Assembly (NCBI RefSeq): GCF_002585305.1 | Contig: NZ_NUNF01000026.1 | Coordinates: forward strand, 1-64,000 | Origin: Bacillus sp. AFS037270 | GTDB lineage: Bacteria > Bacillota > Bacilli > Bacillales_B > DSM-18226 | DNA length: 64,000 nucleotides | Reading direction: 5' to 3' | In this document: one piece after another, positions 55,917 through 64,000 of the stretch | Layout of the letters: each line of letters opens with the position of its first letter | How positions within the stretch are numbered: position 1 is the first letter of the stretch | Notes under the pieces: model-generated | What the model was told of the DNA's origin: nothing | Databases searched by the model: none | What the model saw: the letters and a program-made list of their open reading frames with translations, nothing else | Translations under genes and position numbers: made by a program

Positions 55917-55992
55917 GAAAAGGAAAATTATCGAACATTTTGACATGATTTTTTTTGTGAATTAGTCTCAGATAAAGGAGCGTTCATCAGGT

Positions 55993-58503
55993 ATGGGGAT
56001 TTTAAATAAAGTATTTGATTTGAACAAACGCGAACTAAAACGGTTAGACAAGCTGGCTGCCAAGATTGACGAGCTTGCAACCGAAACAGAAAGATTAACA
56101 GATGATCAGCTTCGCGAAAAAACAGAAGAATTTAAAGCGCGCTATCAAAAAGGCGAAACACTTGATGATTTGCTTGTAGAAGCATTTGCGGTTGTCCGTG
56201 AAGGCGCCCGCCGTGTACTTGGCTTATATCCATACCACGTTCAGTTAATGGGTGGTATTTCTCTACATGAAGGTAACATTTCCGAGATGAAGACTGGTGA
56301 AGGTAAAACCTTAACAGCGACCATGCCGGTTTACTTAAATGCCATTTCTGGCAAGGGTGTTCACGTTGTTACTGTCAACGAATACTTGGCTAGCCGTGAC
56401 GCCACGGAAATGGGCCAGTTATACGAATTTTTAGGGCTTACTGTTGGCTTAAACCTTAACAGTATGGATAGTGAAGAAAAGCAGGCTGCCTATGCTGCTG
56501 ATATTACCTATGGGACCAACAACGAATTTGGCTTTGACTATCTTCGTGACAATATGGTCCTTTATAAAGAGCAAAAAGTTCAGCGCCCGCTTTTTTATGC
56601 GGTCATTGACGAAGTTGACTCCATCCTAATTGACGAAGCCCGTACACCTTTGATTATCTCAGGTTCAGCACAAAAATCAGCTGTACTCTATATCCAAGCC
56701 AATGCTTTTGTAAGAATGCTAACAAAAGATGTGGATTACACCTATGATGAGAAAACGAAGGGCGTTATGCTCACAGAAGAAGGGATTAGTAAATCGGAAA
56801 AAGCGTTTGGTATTGAAAACCTCTTTGATATGGCGCATGTTACCTTAAACCATCATATTAATCAGGCATTAAAAGCGAATGTCAGCATGCACCTTGATGT
56901 GGACTATGTCGTGCAAGACGGCGAAATTGTCATTGTTGACCAATTTACTGGCCGTTTGATGAAAGGGCGCCGCTATAGCGAAGGCCTGCATCAGGCGATT
57001 GAAGCAAAAGAGGGCCTTGAAGTTCAAAATGAAAGCATGACAATGGCAACAATTACGTTCCAAAACTACTTCCGTATGTATGAAAAATTAGCTGGTATGA
57101 CCGGTACAGCGAAAACGGAAGAAGAAGAATTCCGTAACATCTATAATATGAATGTTATTGTGATCCCAACGAACCGGCCAATCGCCCGTGATGACCGTGC
57201 CGATTTAATTTACGCTACTATGGACGGCAAATTCCGTGCAGTTGTCGAGGATATTGCAGAGCGCCATCAAAAAGGACAACCTGTCTTGGTTGGTACAGTG
57301 GCAATTGAAACATCAGAATTGATTTCCAACTATTTATCAAAGAAACGGATTCCGCATAATGTCTTGAATGCGAAAAACCATGAACGTGAAGCGGAAATCA
57401 TCGCTGAAGCAGGTCATAAAGGCGCTGTTACGATTGCAACCAACATGGCCGGCCGTGGTACGGATATTAAGCTTGGTGAAGGTGTCATCGAACTAGGCGG
57501 TCTTGCTGTAATTGGTACAGAGCGTCACGAAAGCCGGCGGATTGATAACCAGCTCCGTGGACGTTCTGGGCGTCAAGGGGACCCTGGTATTACCCAGTTC
57601 TACTTATCAATGGAAGACGAATTGATGCGCCGCTTTGGCTCTGACAATATGAAAGCCATGATGCAAAGACTTGGTATGGATGATAGCCAGCCAATTCAAA
57701 GTAAAATGGTCTCCCGTGCTGTTGAATCTGCGCAAAAACGGGTTGAGGGGAACAACTTCGATGCCCGTAAACAGCTTTTACAATATGACGATGTTCTTCG
57801 TCAGCAGCGTGAGATTATTTACTCACAGCGCGATGAAGTATTAGAATCTGAAGACCTGCGCGAGATCGTTCAGAAGATGATTCTCAATTCGATTCAGCGT
57901 AATGTGGAGGTCCATGCCCCTCGCCATGAGGATGAGGAAGACTGGGATCTTCAAGCGATTATCGAATATGTGCAGGCCACACTTCTTCATGAAGGTGATA
58001 TTACGGTAGATGACCTAAAAGGCAAAGAGCCGGAAGAGATGGTTGAAACAATTTTTGCAAAAGTCAGGGAGCGCTATGAGGAAAAAGAACAGATTCTGTT
58101 CCCTGAACAAATGCGTGAATTTGAGAAGGTTGTCACACTAAGAGCGGTTGACTCTAAGTGGACGGACCATATCGATGCGATGGATCAGCTTCGTCAAGGA
58201 ATTCATTTGCGTGCATACGGACAAATTGATCCGCTTCGTGAATACCAGCATGAAGGTTTCGCGATGTTTGAAGCGATGATTCAATCGATTGAAGATGAAA
58301 CGGCGATGTATATCATGAAGGCAGAAATTCGCAATAACCTGGAGCGTCAAGAGGTTGCTAAAGGTCAAGCGGTGAATCCGAAGGAAGACGGCGAACCTGT
58401 GAAGCAGAAGCCAAAAGTGAAGCAGCTTGATGTCGGACGTAATGCCCCATGTATCTGCGGCAGCGGTAAGAAGTATAAGAACTGCTGTGGTGCGGGGAAA
58501 TAA
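55993..58503 (+). CDS. secA: Preprotein translocase ATPase SecA
   Basis: Motor of the Sec export pathway, 836 aa, about the normal Bacillus length. Walker A TGEGKT (about 102-107), [15 protein letters not shown], and helicase motif [17 protein letters not shown] are intact. The C-terminal tail carries the zinc motif [13 protein letters not shown] for SecB-like partners. AAAGGAG lies 13 bases before the ATG, wider than usual. All exported proteins of the window, including the secreted cytochromes, depend on it. In B. subtilis prfB follows secA directly; here 10 kb separate them. Confidence 0.97.
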   Translation: MGILNKVFDLNKRELKRLDKLAAKIDELATETERLTDDQLREKTEEFKARYQKGETLDDLLVEAFAVVREGARRVLGLYPYHVQLMGGISLHEGNISEMKTGEGKTLTATMPVYLNAISGKGVHVVTVNEYLASRDATEMGQLYEFLGLTVGLNLNSMDSEEKQAAYAADITYGTNNEFGFDYLRDNMVLYKEQKVQRPLFYAVIDEVDSILIDEARTPLIISGSAQKSAVLYIQANAFVRMLTKDVDYTYDEKTKGVMLTEEGISKSEKAFGIENLFDMAHVTLNHHINQALKANVSMHLDVDYVVQDGEIVIVDQFTGRLMKGRRYSEGLHQAIEAKEGLEVQNESMTMATITFQNYFRMYEKLAGMTGTAKTEEEEFRNIYNMNVIVIPTNRPIARDDRADLIYATMDGKFRAVVEDIAERHQKGQPVLVGTVAIETSELISNYLSKKRIPHNVLNAKNHEREAEIIAEAGHKGAVTIATNMAGRGTDIKLGEGVIELGGLAVIGTERHESRRIDNQLRGRSGRQGDPGITQFYLSMEDELMRRFGSDNMKAMMQRLGMDDSQPIQSKMVSRAVESAQKRVEGNNFDARKQLLQYDDVLRQQREIIYSQRDEVLESEDLREIVQKMILNSIQRNVEVHAPRHEDEEDWDLQAIIEYVQATLLHEGDITVDDLKGKEPEEMVETIFAKVRERYEEKEQILFPEQMREFEKVVTLRAVDSKWTDHIDAMDQLRQGIHLRAYGQIDPLREYQHEGFAMFEAMIQSIEDETAMYIMKAEIRNNLERQEVAKGQAVNPKEDGEPVKQKPKVKQLDVGRNAPCICGSGKKYKNCCGAGK

Positions 58504-58504
58504 T

Positions 58505-58615
58505 AAGAAAAGCGGAAGCGCCTTGAACAGGGGCGCAAGGCTACAGACGAGCCTTCTTGACGGATTGGCTTATGATCCTGAGAGCCTAGGCGCTGCAGCT
58601 GGACACTCCTCAAAG
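58505..58615. repeat. Interspersed repeat, copy 4
   Basis: AGAAAAGCGGAAGCGCCTTG ... GGATTGGCTTATGATCC ... CCTAGGCGCTGCAGCTGGAC, starting right after the secA stop. It shares both ends with the copy at 32254-32372. Confidence 0.7.
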
Positions 58616-58643
58616 ATTTTTATAATTGTTTATTTTTATTAGA

Positions 58644-58670
58644 GGCCAGCAATATGGTGCTGGCCTTTTT
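58644..58670 (+). terminator. Terminator of secA
   Basis: GGCCAGCA-6 bases-TGCTGGCC, then TTTTT. It is 140 bases past the stop because the repeat element lies between. Confidence 0.9.
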
Positions 58671-58711
58671 GTTTTCTGCTACACCATCAATCCCCAACCT
58701 TTTTCAGAATT

Positions 58712-58819
58712 TTATCCACAAATTTGCGTAAATATCATTAACTCCTGTGGTTAATGTGTATAACTATTCAGAATTTTGTGGATAAATATAAACAAAAAGA
58801 GTTATCCACATGGGGATAA
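58712..58819. promoter_or_regulatory. DnaA-box cluster
   Basis: Three exact TTATCCACA boxes (58712-58720 plus, 58777-58785 minus, 58802-58810 plus) and three one-mismatch boxes (58746-58754, 58755-58763, 58811-58819). The last two form a hairpin, AGAGTTATCC / GGATAACTCT (58799-58822), with T5 on the minus strand. Confidence 0.75.
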
Positions 58820-58884
58820 CTCTTTAGTTCTTTCGCAAATATCATAAGCATCAAGATTTAGTTTACTCGAGGATTTACTATAAT

Positions 58885-58920
58885 AAAAAAACTGCCCCAG
58901 TCACCTGGAGCAGTTTTTTT
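58885..58920. terminator. Terminator of hpf
   Basis: AAAAAACTGCTCCAG / CTGGGGCAGTTTTTT with T runs on both strands. Confidence 0.9.
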
Positions 58921-58922
58921 GA

Positions 58923-59471
58923 TTATTGCGCCTCAATTAAGCCGTAGCGGCCATCTCTACGCTTGTAAACAACATTCGTACGGTTAGTATCAGAATTAGT
59001 GAAGACATAGAAGCTGTGGCCAAGCATGTTCATTTGCAGGATCGCTTCTTCACTGTCCATTGGTTTCAAATCAAAACGCTTCGTACGGACTAATTCAAGA
59101 TCTTCTTCATCATAATCGTGAGTTTCAGGGCTTTCAGGCGCTGCAAAAGTGAAAGATGGCTCCCCTTTTTCACGGAATTTACGGTTTACTTTTGTTTTGT
59201 GTTTGCGGATTTGACGCTCAAGCTTGTCAGTGATTAAATCAATCGCCGCGTACATATCAACGTTTGTTTCTTCAGCACGTAATACTAATTGCTGCAGTGG
59301 AATAGTGACTTCTACTTTTGAAGATTTATCTTGATTGAATCTTAGATTCACGTTTACCTTTGCATTAGGTGCTTCAGTAAAATATCGCTCCAATTTGGAG
59401 ATTTTCTTTTCAACATACTCTCTAATTGCTGGAGTAACCTCAATGTTTTCGCCACGTACGTTGTATTTCAT
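58923..59471 (-). CDS. hpf: Long-form hibernation promoting factor
   Basis: Ribosome-binding protein of 182 aa (YvyD-like). The N-terminal domain (1-105) has the HPF fold with KISKLERYF and the basic segment KLERQIRKHKTKVNRKF. A linker leads to the C-terminal dimerising domain (about 127-182: RTKRFDLKPMDSEEAILQMNMLGHSFYVF). It joins 70S ribosomes to inactive 100S dimers in stationary phase and stress. AAAGGAGG lies ahead of ATG. SigB- and SigH-type promoters overlap upstream, as in B. subtilis yvyD. Confidence 0.95.
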   Translation of the reverse strand: MKYNVRGENIEVTPAIREYVEKKISKLERYFTEAPNAKVNVNLRFNQDKSSKVEVTIPLQQLVLRAEETNVDMYAAIDLITDKLERQIRKHKTKVNRKFREKGEPSFTFAAPESPETHDYDEEDLELVRTKRFDLKPMDSEEAILQMNMLGHSFYVFTNSDTNRTNVVYKRRDGRYGLIEAQ

Positions 59472-59505
59472 GTGGAATCCTCCTTTTGTTAAGGCTATGT
59501 AAATA

Positions 59506-59535
59506 CAATTCTATTTTACCCTATGAGATTCCTGC
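59506..59535 (-). promoter_or_regulatory. Putative SigH promoter of hpf
   Basis: Minus strand GCAGGAATC, 12 bases, ATAGAATTG, near the SigH pattern RNAGGAWWW-N11-12-RNNGAATWW. Confidence 0.55.
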
Positions 59536-59541
59536 TAAAAC
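59516..59541 (-). promoter_or_regulatory. Putative SigB promoter of hpf
   Basis: Minus strand GTTTTA, 14 bases, GGGTAA, one base off in each half from GTTTAA-N12-15-GGGTAT. It overlaps the SigH site. Confidence 0.6.
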
Positions 59542-59759
59542 ATGACAATAATTTTGTCGAATTTTTGACAAAAACAATAGGGAAATAGTGACAAAGGTGG
59601 ATACACCCATTGACTTTATTGTGTTATTTTCACTAAAATGAATGGTTATTCATATATTTATCTTATTATCTTCAGAGACAATTTACCACTAAAACGCTTA
59701 GGAATAGGTTACAATGATGTGAACAATGAGGATGCTGATCTTAACAGAGTGGGGGAACT

Positions 59760-60476
59760 TTACCTTGCGATGGTGAAGGATTGGATGCTTGCTGCCCCCG
59801 CCTGTTTTAAAAGTTTCGCTGCATGTCTCAATGTCGAGCCAGTTGTGTAAATATCATCGATCAACAAGATCCTTTTCCCCTCTATTTCACAGTCAGAATC
59901 CACCTTAAATACTTGAGGAATATGGATTCGCTCTGCTCTTGATTTTTTCGATTGTTTTTCAGAATGGATTCGCGTAAGGAGTCCAGCTGACGGGAAGACG
60001 GCAAGGGTTATGATGGCAGTTGCCTGGTTAAAGCCGCGTTCATATAGGCGCTCTTCGCTTAAAGGAATCGGAACCAATAAATCCGGATCGATTTTTGGGA
60101 TTTCTTTTTTAAAAAGTTCTGCAAAAATCCTTGCTAATACATAATCACCTCGGAATTTATAGGTGGCAATTAGTTCTTTTAAAAAATCATTATAGAGATA
60201 GAGAGAGTGATTTCTTTCAAGAAAACCCTGCCAGTCGGGGTCCTCCTCCCAGCGCGTGCAATCATGGCACAAATCCCCATCACGGAATTGTTCATTTAAG
60301 TGGTGGAATGGACGACTGCAGATGCGGCAGGTTTCCCCTTTTATTTCTTCCAGTTTTTCTTCACAAGTTGGACAAAGGAGTTGTTCTTTTTCTTTAGAGA
60401 AAAGTGCAATCCATCCAATGTTCGGAGCTATAACATTGTGGCAATAGAGACAACGGTCTTGCTGAAAGATAGTCAT
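59760..60476 (-). CDS. comFC: ComFC-like phosphoribosyltransferase-fold competence protein
   Basis: Protein of 238 aa. Its N-terminus binds zinc through CLYCHN, CPTCEE, CRICSRPF and CHDC (9-76). The PRTase domain ends with the PRPP loop ILLIDDIYTTGST (about 204-216). ComFC acts with ComFA in taking up single-stranded DNA during transformation. Its start overlaps comFA by four bases. There is no comFB between them, unlike B. subtilis, and the flagellar genes that follow comFC there are missing. Confidence 0.92.
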   Translation of the reverse strand: MTIFQQDRCLYCHNVIAPNIGWIALFSKEKEQLLCPTCEEKLEEIKGETCRICSRPFHHLNEQFRDGDLCHDCTRWEEDPDWQGFLERNHSLYLYNDFLKELIATYKFRGDYVLARIFAELFKKEIPKIDPDLLVPIPLSEERLYERGFNQATAIITLAVFPSAGLLTRIHSEKQSKKSRAERIHIPQVFKVDSDCEIEGKRILLIDDIYTTGSTLRHAAKLLKQAGAASIQSFTIAR

Positions 60477-61975
60477 TTGGCTGCCCCTTGTTTATCAAGT
60501 AAACCTTTTTTTAGTCCTTCTAGGTTCATGGCGACAATCTGCCTTCTTGCCTTTAGCATATCTTCGGTTTTTCCATAATGAAAAAAGGTGACGATACCCG
60601 TGGGATGATCCTTGCTCCGACCTGCCCGGCCGGCAATTTGGACGAGTGCACTTTCAGTAAAAATAGTGTCCTCCGCTCCTACTACGGCTACGTCGATATT
60701 TGGAAAAGTAACACCCCGCTCAAGAATGGTGGTGGTAAGAAGCATAGGAATTTCTTTGTTCCGCATTTTTTGTACCTTGCTTTTTCGGTCAGGATCTTCG
60801 GCATGAACGGCCTCAATCTCGGGATGAATTTGCCGCAAGATTGTCAGCGCTTTTTCCATCATCGGGATATGAGGGAAAAAGACTAATGTCTGTTTGTCGT
60901 CTTGGATTCGGGTTTTTATCCAACGTATTACATTTGCGGGAAGGTTCCCTTTTTTAAGCTGTTTTTGCCAGTTGCCACACCAACTGAATTCTGGGACAGG
61001 GAGCGGTTTGCGGTGGAATCGGGCCGGAATGGTGGTAAATGCCCTTTTACCGGTTCGGCATTCTCTTTGCCAATTGGAATTAGGGGTAGCAGTTAGGTAA
61101 ATCATGGCGGATGCTGGTTTTCGGGCCTGAACGGCAGCGTACTGGAGCGATTCTTCCACTGTATACGGAAAGGCGTCAACTTCATCTAATATGATAGCAT
61201 CGAAGGCTTGGTAAAAACGGAGGAGCTGATGGGTGGTAGTGATGGTTAGGGAGGCAAAAAGGTGGCGGTCCTCACTCCCGCCGTATAGGGAGGCAATGGG
61301 GATATCGGGAAAAGCCGCTTTTAATCTTGGTGTTAGTTCTAAGACGACATCCGTTCTTGGGGTGGCAATGCAGATTCTTTTTTTGGCCAAGAGTGCGGAT
61401 TCGATTCCAGCAAATAGGACTTCGGTTTTCCCCGCCCCGCACACGGCCCAGACAAGGTGCTCTTCGTTTTGGCGGATGGCCTCGACAACATGGTTGGATG
61501 CCACTTTTTGACCCTCAGATAGAGTCCCTTGCCAGGCCATGATTTGGGCTGGGTTTTGAATTTCAGGTGCTGGGCTGTTCCAGCCAATGAGCGGTGTGCA
61601 TTCGCTGATTCTGCCCATCATAAGACAGCTGCGGCAATAAAGGCAGGTCTCCCCGCATCTAGCGCATGGGTATGCGGCGAACCACTGCGGGTCCTTATTG
61701 CCACAGCGGGCACAGATGAATTGCTTGCCGTTTTTTTCGATTCCTTTTCGGTATGTAAGATAGCCATATTGATAATGTTCTTGAATGTCAGTGAGTGGGA
61801 ATGGGAGATCATCGAGAAGGAGCTGCTTGCCGGTAAGGCGCTGTTGAAGTTCTGGGTTGTAGGTGAATGCGGGGTTAAGCGGTGGATTCGGAATAGTTGG
61901 GATTTGTGAGATTGGCAGGGAATCTTCTTTTGTTTTGCTTGGAATGATTAGGTTATCTTTTTGGATAAAACGCAT
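60473..61975 (-). CDS. comFA: ComFA, DEAD-box DNA helicase of competence
   Basis: Helicase of 500 aa that drives DNA import through the ComEC pore. A zinc domain CARC...CARC...CLYCRSC (about 92-125) precedes the helicase core. Walker A is VCGAGKTEVL (about 180), the DEVD motif is ILDEVDAF, SAT-like LTATP, and the last motif QIAGRAGRSKDHP. The start is set at ATG 61975 with AAGGTGA ten bases upstream; the frame is open 27 codons further but overlaps the NERD gene. It forms an operon with comFC. Confidence 0.93.
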   Translation of the reverse strand: MRFIQKDNLIIPSKTKEDSLPISQIPTIPNPPLNPAFTYNPELQQRLTGKQLLLDDLPFPLTDIQEHYQYGYLTYRKGIEKNGKQFICARCGNKDPQWFAAYPCARCGETCLYCRSCLMMGRISECTPLIGWNSPAPEIQNPAQIMAWQGTLSEGQKVASNHVVEAIRQNEEHLVWAVCGAGKTEVLFAGIESALLAKKRICIATPRTDVVLELTPRLKAAFPDIPIASLYGGSEDRHLFASLTITTTHQLLRFYQAFDAIILDEVDAFPYTVEESLQYAAVQARKPASAMIYLTATPNSNWQRECRTGKRAFTTIPARFHRKPLPVPEFSWCGNWQKQLKKGNLPANVIRWIKTRIQDDKQTLVFFPHIPMMEKALTILRQIHPEIEAVHAEDPDRKSKVQKMRNKEIPMLLTTTILERGVTFPNIDVAVVGAEDTIFTESALVQIAGRAGRSKDHPTGIVTFFHYGKTEDMLKARRQIVAMNLEGLKKGLLDKQGAAK

Positions 61976-61983
61976 GGGGATGG

Positions 61984-63013
61984 TCACCTTCTTTGGATTT
62001 GATTTTGTTTTAGGAGTTGCTCTTCTAGGATTAGGTAGCTTTGGCTGCCAAGCCATTGATGGTACAAACGGTTTTTGGTATGTCCGGTTGTGGGCAGATT
62101 AAGGGATATTAGTACTTTTCGTGTGATGTCCGATGTCGGGAGATGAAGAATCGTCTGGCATTCATGGTTTGTGATGGTTGGTTTAATCAAGAGAAAGTAG
62201 TCCTTGATTGCTTCGATATGGCCAGTTTTGAAGGGCTGGCTGCATTTTAGGCAAATCCAGTTTCCTCTTTGATAGTCCATGGGGACGTGGTTACACGATG
62301 GACACTGGACTCCATAGTGAAGGTCTGTTTCGGTCAGGTCGTACTCTTTTAAGATATCTATTGGTTTTGGGTTATGTTTGCTTAACAGGAAATGAGCTAT
62401 TTCATGCAATTTTTCGGGTTGGATTTTTACCTGTTTGTATCGCTTTTCGCAGTCCTCAATTTTATTAAACAGGTCTCTTCCTTTAGAAATTCTTGTTGTG
62501 TCTGTATTTGTACCGGTGGTTTTTAATATGGTCTTGTTAGTGCTTTTGAAAAAAATAAGGTAATCAATCGGCAGGAAATGGAGTTTATGTTGGATTAGCC
62601 ATCTTGTTAAAAGGGATTGGAGTCTGCGGCATTGGGTTCGCGGGTCCTCGAAGGATTCTTCTGTTCCGTCAAGGTTGTTACGGATGAGCTGGTTAAAGAC
62701 ATGATCAAAGCACAAGGTTCCAATGATGTTTTTGGCTTCGATGATTAGGATGTGGGTTTGGGAGATTAGTAGAGTGTCGATTTGGAAGTAGATGTCGCCC
62801 GAGTTTGAGTTGAAGATCGTGGAGGATTAGGTATTTTTCTTGTGGCAGTTCCTTTACATAGTTTGCTAAGGCCTGTTCGCCCCAATAGCCTGCCCATCTT
62901 TTGGCTAGGTCTTTTTCTAGGATAGGATACTTTGGGTGGCTGCGGTTTAAGTATTTTTTTAAGATCTCGCTCAAGATGAGTCTCTGGGGAAGAGTTAGTT
63001 CTTTTATTGCCAA
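61984..63013 (-). pseudogene. NERD-domain nuclease-related protein, frameshifted
   Basis: Two frames together make one NERD protein of about 343 aa. The first part (63013 to about 62806, TTG start with AAGGAG upstream) has RWAGYWGEQALANYV...ILHDLQL. The NERD core NSGDIYFQIDTLLISQTHILIIEAKNIIG (printed here only as fact of position, about 62714-62803) lies in the next frame. The frames join at an AAA run (62803-62805, minus strand CTCAAACTC); removing one A restores reading. The second part continues to a zinc ribbon CPSC...CLKC and stops nine bases before comFA. It may be a decayed gene or a single-base error. Confidence 0.8.
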
Positions 63014-63079
63014 GATATATCACTCCTTTTTTTCTATAATTCTACATAAAATACAATTTTCCTACATGATTGATGAAAT

Positions 63080-63445
63080 ATTTTTGAGGATTTTTTGAGG
63101 ATTCTGTCTGATTTTGAAACTATTCCGCCGATATTTCAATTATTTCCGCCGACTTACTTTTCAGTTACCTTTTTAAAATCCCAACCAAGGCTCCGTTTCC
63201 GCCATTTTAGGCCAGAATTCCGCCGGATTTCTCTTTTATTCCGTCGACTTTCTAATTTATTCCGCGCACTTCTCTCTTTTTTCCGCCAATATTCCCATTA
63301 TTTCCGCCGACTTACTTTTCAGTTACCTTTTTAAAATCCTAATCATAGCTCCGTTTCCGCCGTTTTAGGCCGGAATTCCGCCGACTTTTTCATTTATTCC
63401 GCGCACTTCTCTCTTTTTTCCGCCGATATTCCCATTATTTCCGCC
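63080..63445. repeat. TTCCGCC repeat array with an internal 158-bp duplication
   Basis: About 15 units of TATTCCGCC, TTTTCCGCC, ATTTCCGCCGACTT type. A larger unit starting GACTTACTTTTCAG at 63151 recurs 158 bases later at 63309 with few changes. Except for this array, the 543-base gap between the NERD gene and degV holds only the degV terminator. Confidence 0.75.
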
Positions 63446-63508
63446 AACAAAGTTTTCTAAGATACCTTTATTTAAAATATCTAACTATCTAAAATTCTGC
63501 TAAACACG

Positions 63509-63541
63509 AAAAAGCCATCCCGGCCCAAAAGCCGGAATGGC
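63509..63541 (-). terminator. Terminator of degV
   Basis: GCCATTCCGGC / GCCGGGATGGC stem with six-base loop, then TTTTT on the minus strand. Confidence 0.9.
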
Positions 63542-63556
63542 AGCAAAACTAAAATT

Positions 63557-64000
63557 CTATTTTTTCATCCAGCCAAGCCCCATCGCACCCTCACCAAGAT
63601 GGGTACCAATAACCGCACCAAAATAACCGATCATGAACTCAACATTGGGATACAATGCACCCAACTCCTGGCGCCACTCCTCTGCCTCCGCCTCGCGATT
63701 CGCATGAATAATGACAGCCCGGTATTCCCCACCGCCTGAGACCACTTCACCAAGTAAATCCACAATCCGTTTCAGAGCCTTCTTCCGAGTGCGGATTTTC
63801 TCAAACGGAACAATGACCTTATCTTCAAACCGCAGCAGCGGCTTCACCTGTAATAGGCTGCCAATAAAGGCTTGAGCGCTCGACAGCCGCCCGCCCCTCT
63901 GAAGATTAGACAAATCATCAACCATAAAATAAGCATCGGCATTTTCCTTTAACTCTTCCAAACGATTCATAATCACCTCAGCGGACTCCCCACGGCCTGC
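63557..64000 (-). CDS. DegV family fatty-acid-binding protein (5' end outside the window)
   Basis: The last 147 codons of a DegV protein; the frame stays open to the window edge (AGRGESAEVIMNRLEEL...), so the start is missing. Marks of the second DegV domain are YFMVDDLSNLQRGGRLSSAQAFIG and QVKPLLRFED, and the end GAVIGTHLGEGAMGLGW. DegV/FakB proteins hold a fatty acid for phosphorylation by FakA. Its place beside comFA agrees with B. subtilis degV. Confidence 0.9.
   Translation of the reverse strand, partial: AGRGESAEVIMNRLEELKENADAYFMVDDLSNLQRGGRLSSAQAFIGSLLQVKPLLRFEDKVIVPFEKIRTRKKALKRIVDLLGEVVSGGGEYRAVIIHANREAEAEEWRQELGALYPNVEFMIGYFGAVIGTHLGEGAMGLGWMKK

Noticed and set aside
58712..58819. 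Chromosomal origin oriC
   Set aside because: No dnaA, dnaN, gidA or AT-rich unwinding element nearby, and gene order is far from the origin region in Bacillus.

Overview
The window comes from the chromosome of a low-to-medium G+C, Gram-positive spore-former-type bacterium of the family Bacillaceae, most like Neobacillus, Mesobacillus or a close relative. The evidence is the gene order shared with Bacillus subtilis (yvoF-ppaX-lgt-hprK, yvl genes, uvrA-uvrB-csbA, minJ-ctpB, ftsX-ftsE, cccB, yitT-type gene, prfB, secA, hpf, comFC-comFA, degV), AGGAGG-type ribosome sites with frequent GTG/TTG starts, and Bacillus-like regulatory sites (LexA/DinR, Fur, SigW, SigB/SigH). Almost all genes lie on the minus strand. 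No rRNA, tRNA or CRISPR array is present.

Layout from left to right: a large secreted nucleotidase (193-4239); the conserved yvoF-ppaX-lgt-hprK operon (4.5-7.6 kb); an envelope-stress yvlA/B/D operon with a likely SigW promoter (7.7-9.6 kb); the uvrB-uvrA DNA repair operon with a DinR-type box and csbA (10-15.3 kb); a pantothenate symporter pair (15.4-17.1 kb); a Fur-boxed DoxX gene; and a Zn/Cd resistance block czcD, cadA, cadC. The cadA frame carries one in-frame TGA exactly at the first metal-binding cysteine codon. Next is a 1.2 kb array of 23 in-register 52-bp repeats (21.6-22.8 kb). An envelope glycosylation island follows (YkoT/YkoS/BcrC/UgtP-like genes, GH43, DedA, polysaccharide deacetylase, two-component system; 22.8-32.1 kb). 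Then come CtaG, a CmpB-like membrane protein, an FMN reductase, a cupin with a 48-aa coiled-coil protein, and the conserved cell-division/cell-wall block minJ, ctpB, EnvC-type hydrolase activator, ftsX-ftsE, cccB, YitT protein and prfB with its programmed frameshift.

The most striking region is 45.3-55.5 kb, inserted between prfB and secA, which are neighbours in B. subtilis. It holds a SEC-C/TPR protein and a locus of four multiheme c-type cytochromes with 10, 12, 6 and 8 CXXCH motifs (36 haems in all), a membrane-anchored TPR protein and a membrane-anchored NHL propeller. Two cytochromes are NapC/NirT-like membrane proteins with long haem-rich extensions. The other two are exported. The set reads as an electron conduit from the menaquinol pool across the thick wall to outside acceptors. 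That function is an inference.

The right end holds secA, a cluster of DnaA boxes, hpf with overlapping SigB/SigH promoters, comFC-comFA without comFB and without the flagellar genes that lie here in B. subtilis, a frameshifted NERD-domain gene, an array of TTCCGCC-type repeats and the 3' part of a degV gene. Interspersed repeats (a GCGGAAGCGCC...GGCGCTGNAGCTGGAC element and TTCCG arrays) fill several intergenic gaps.
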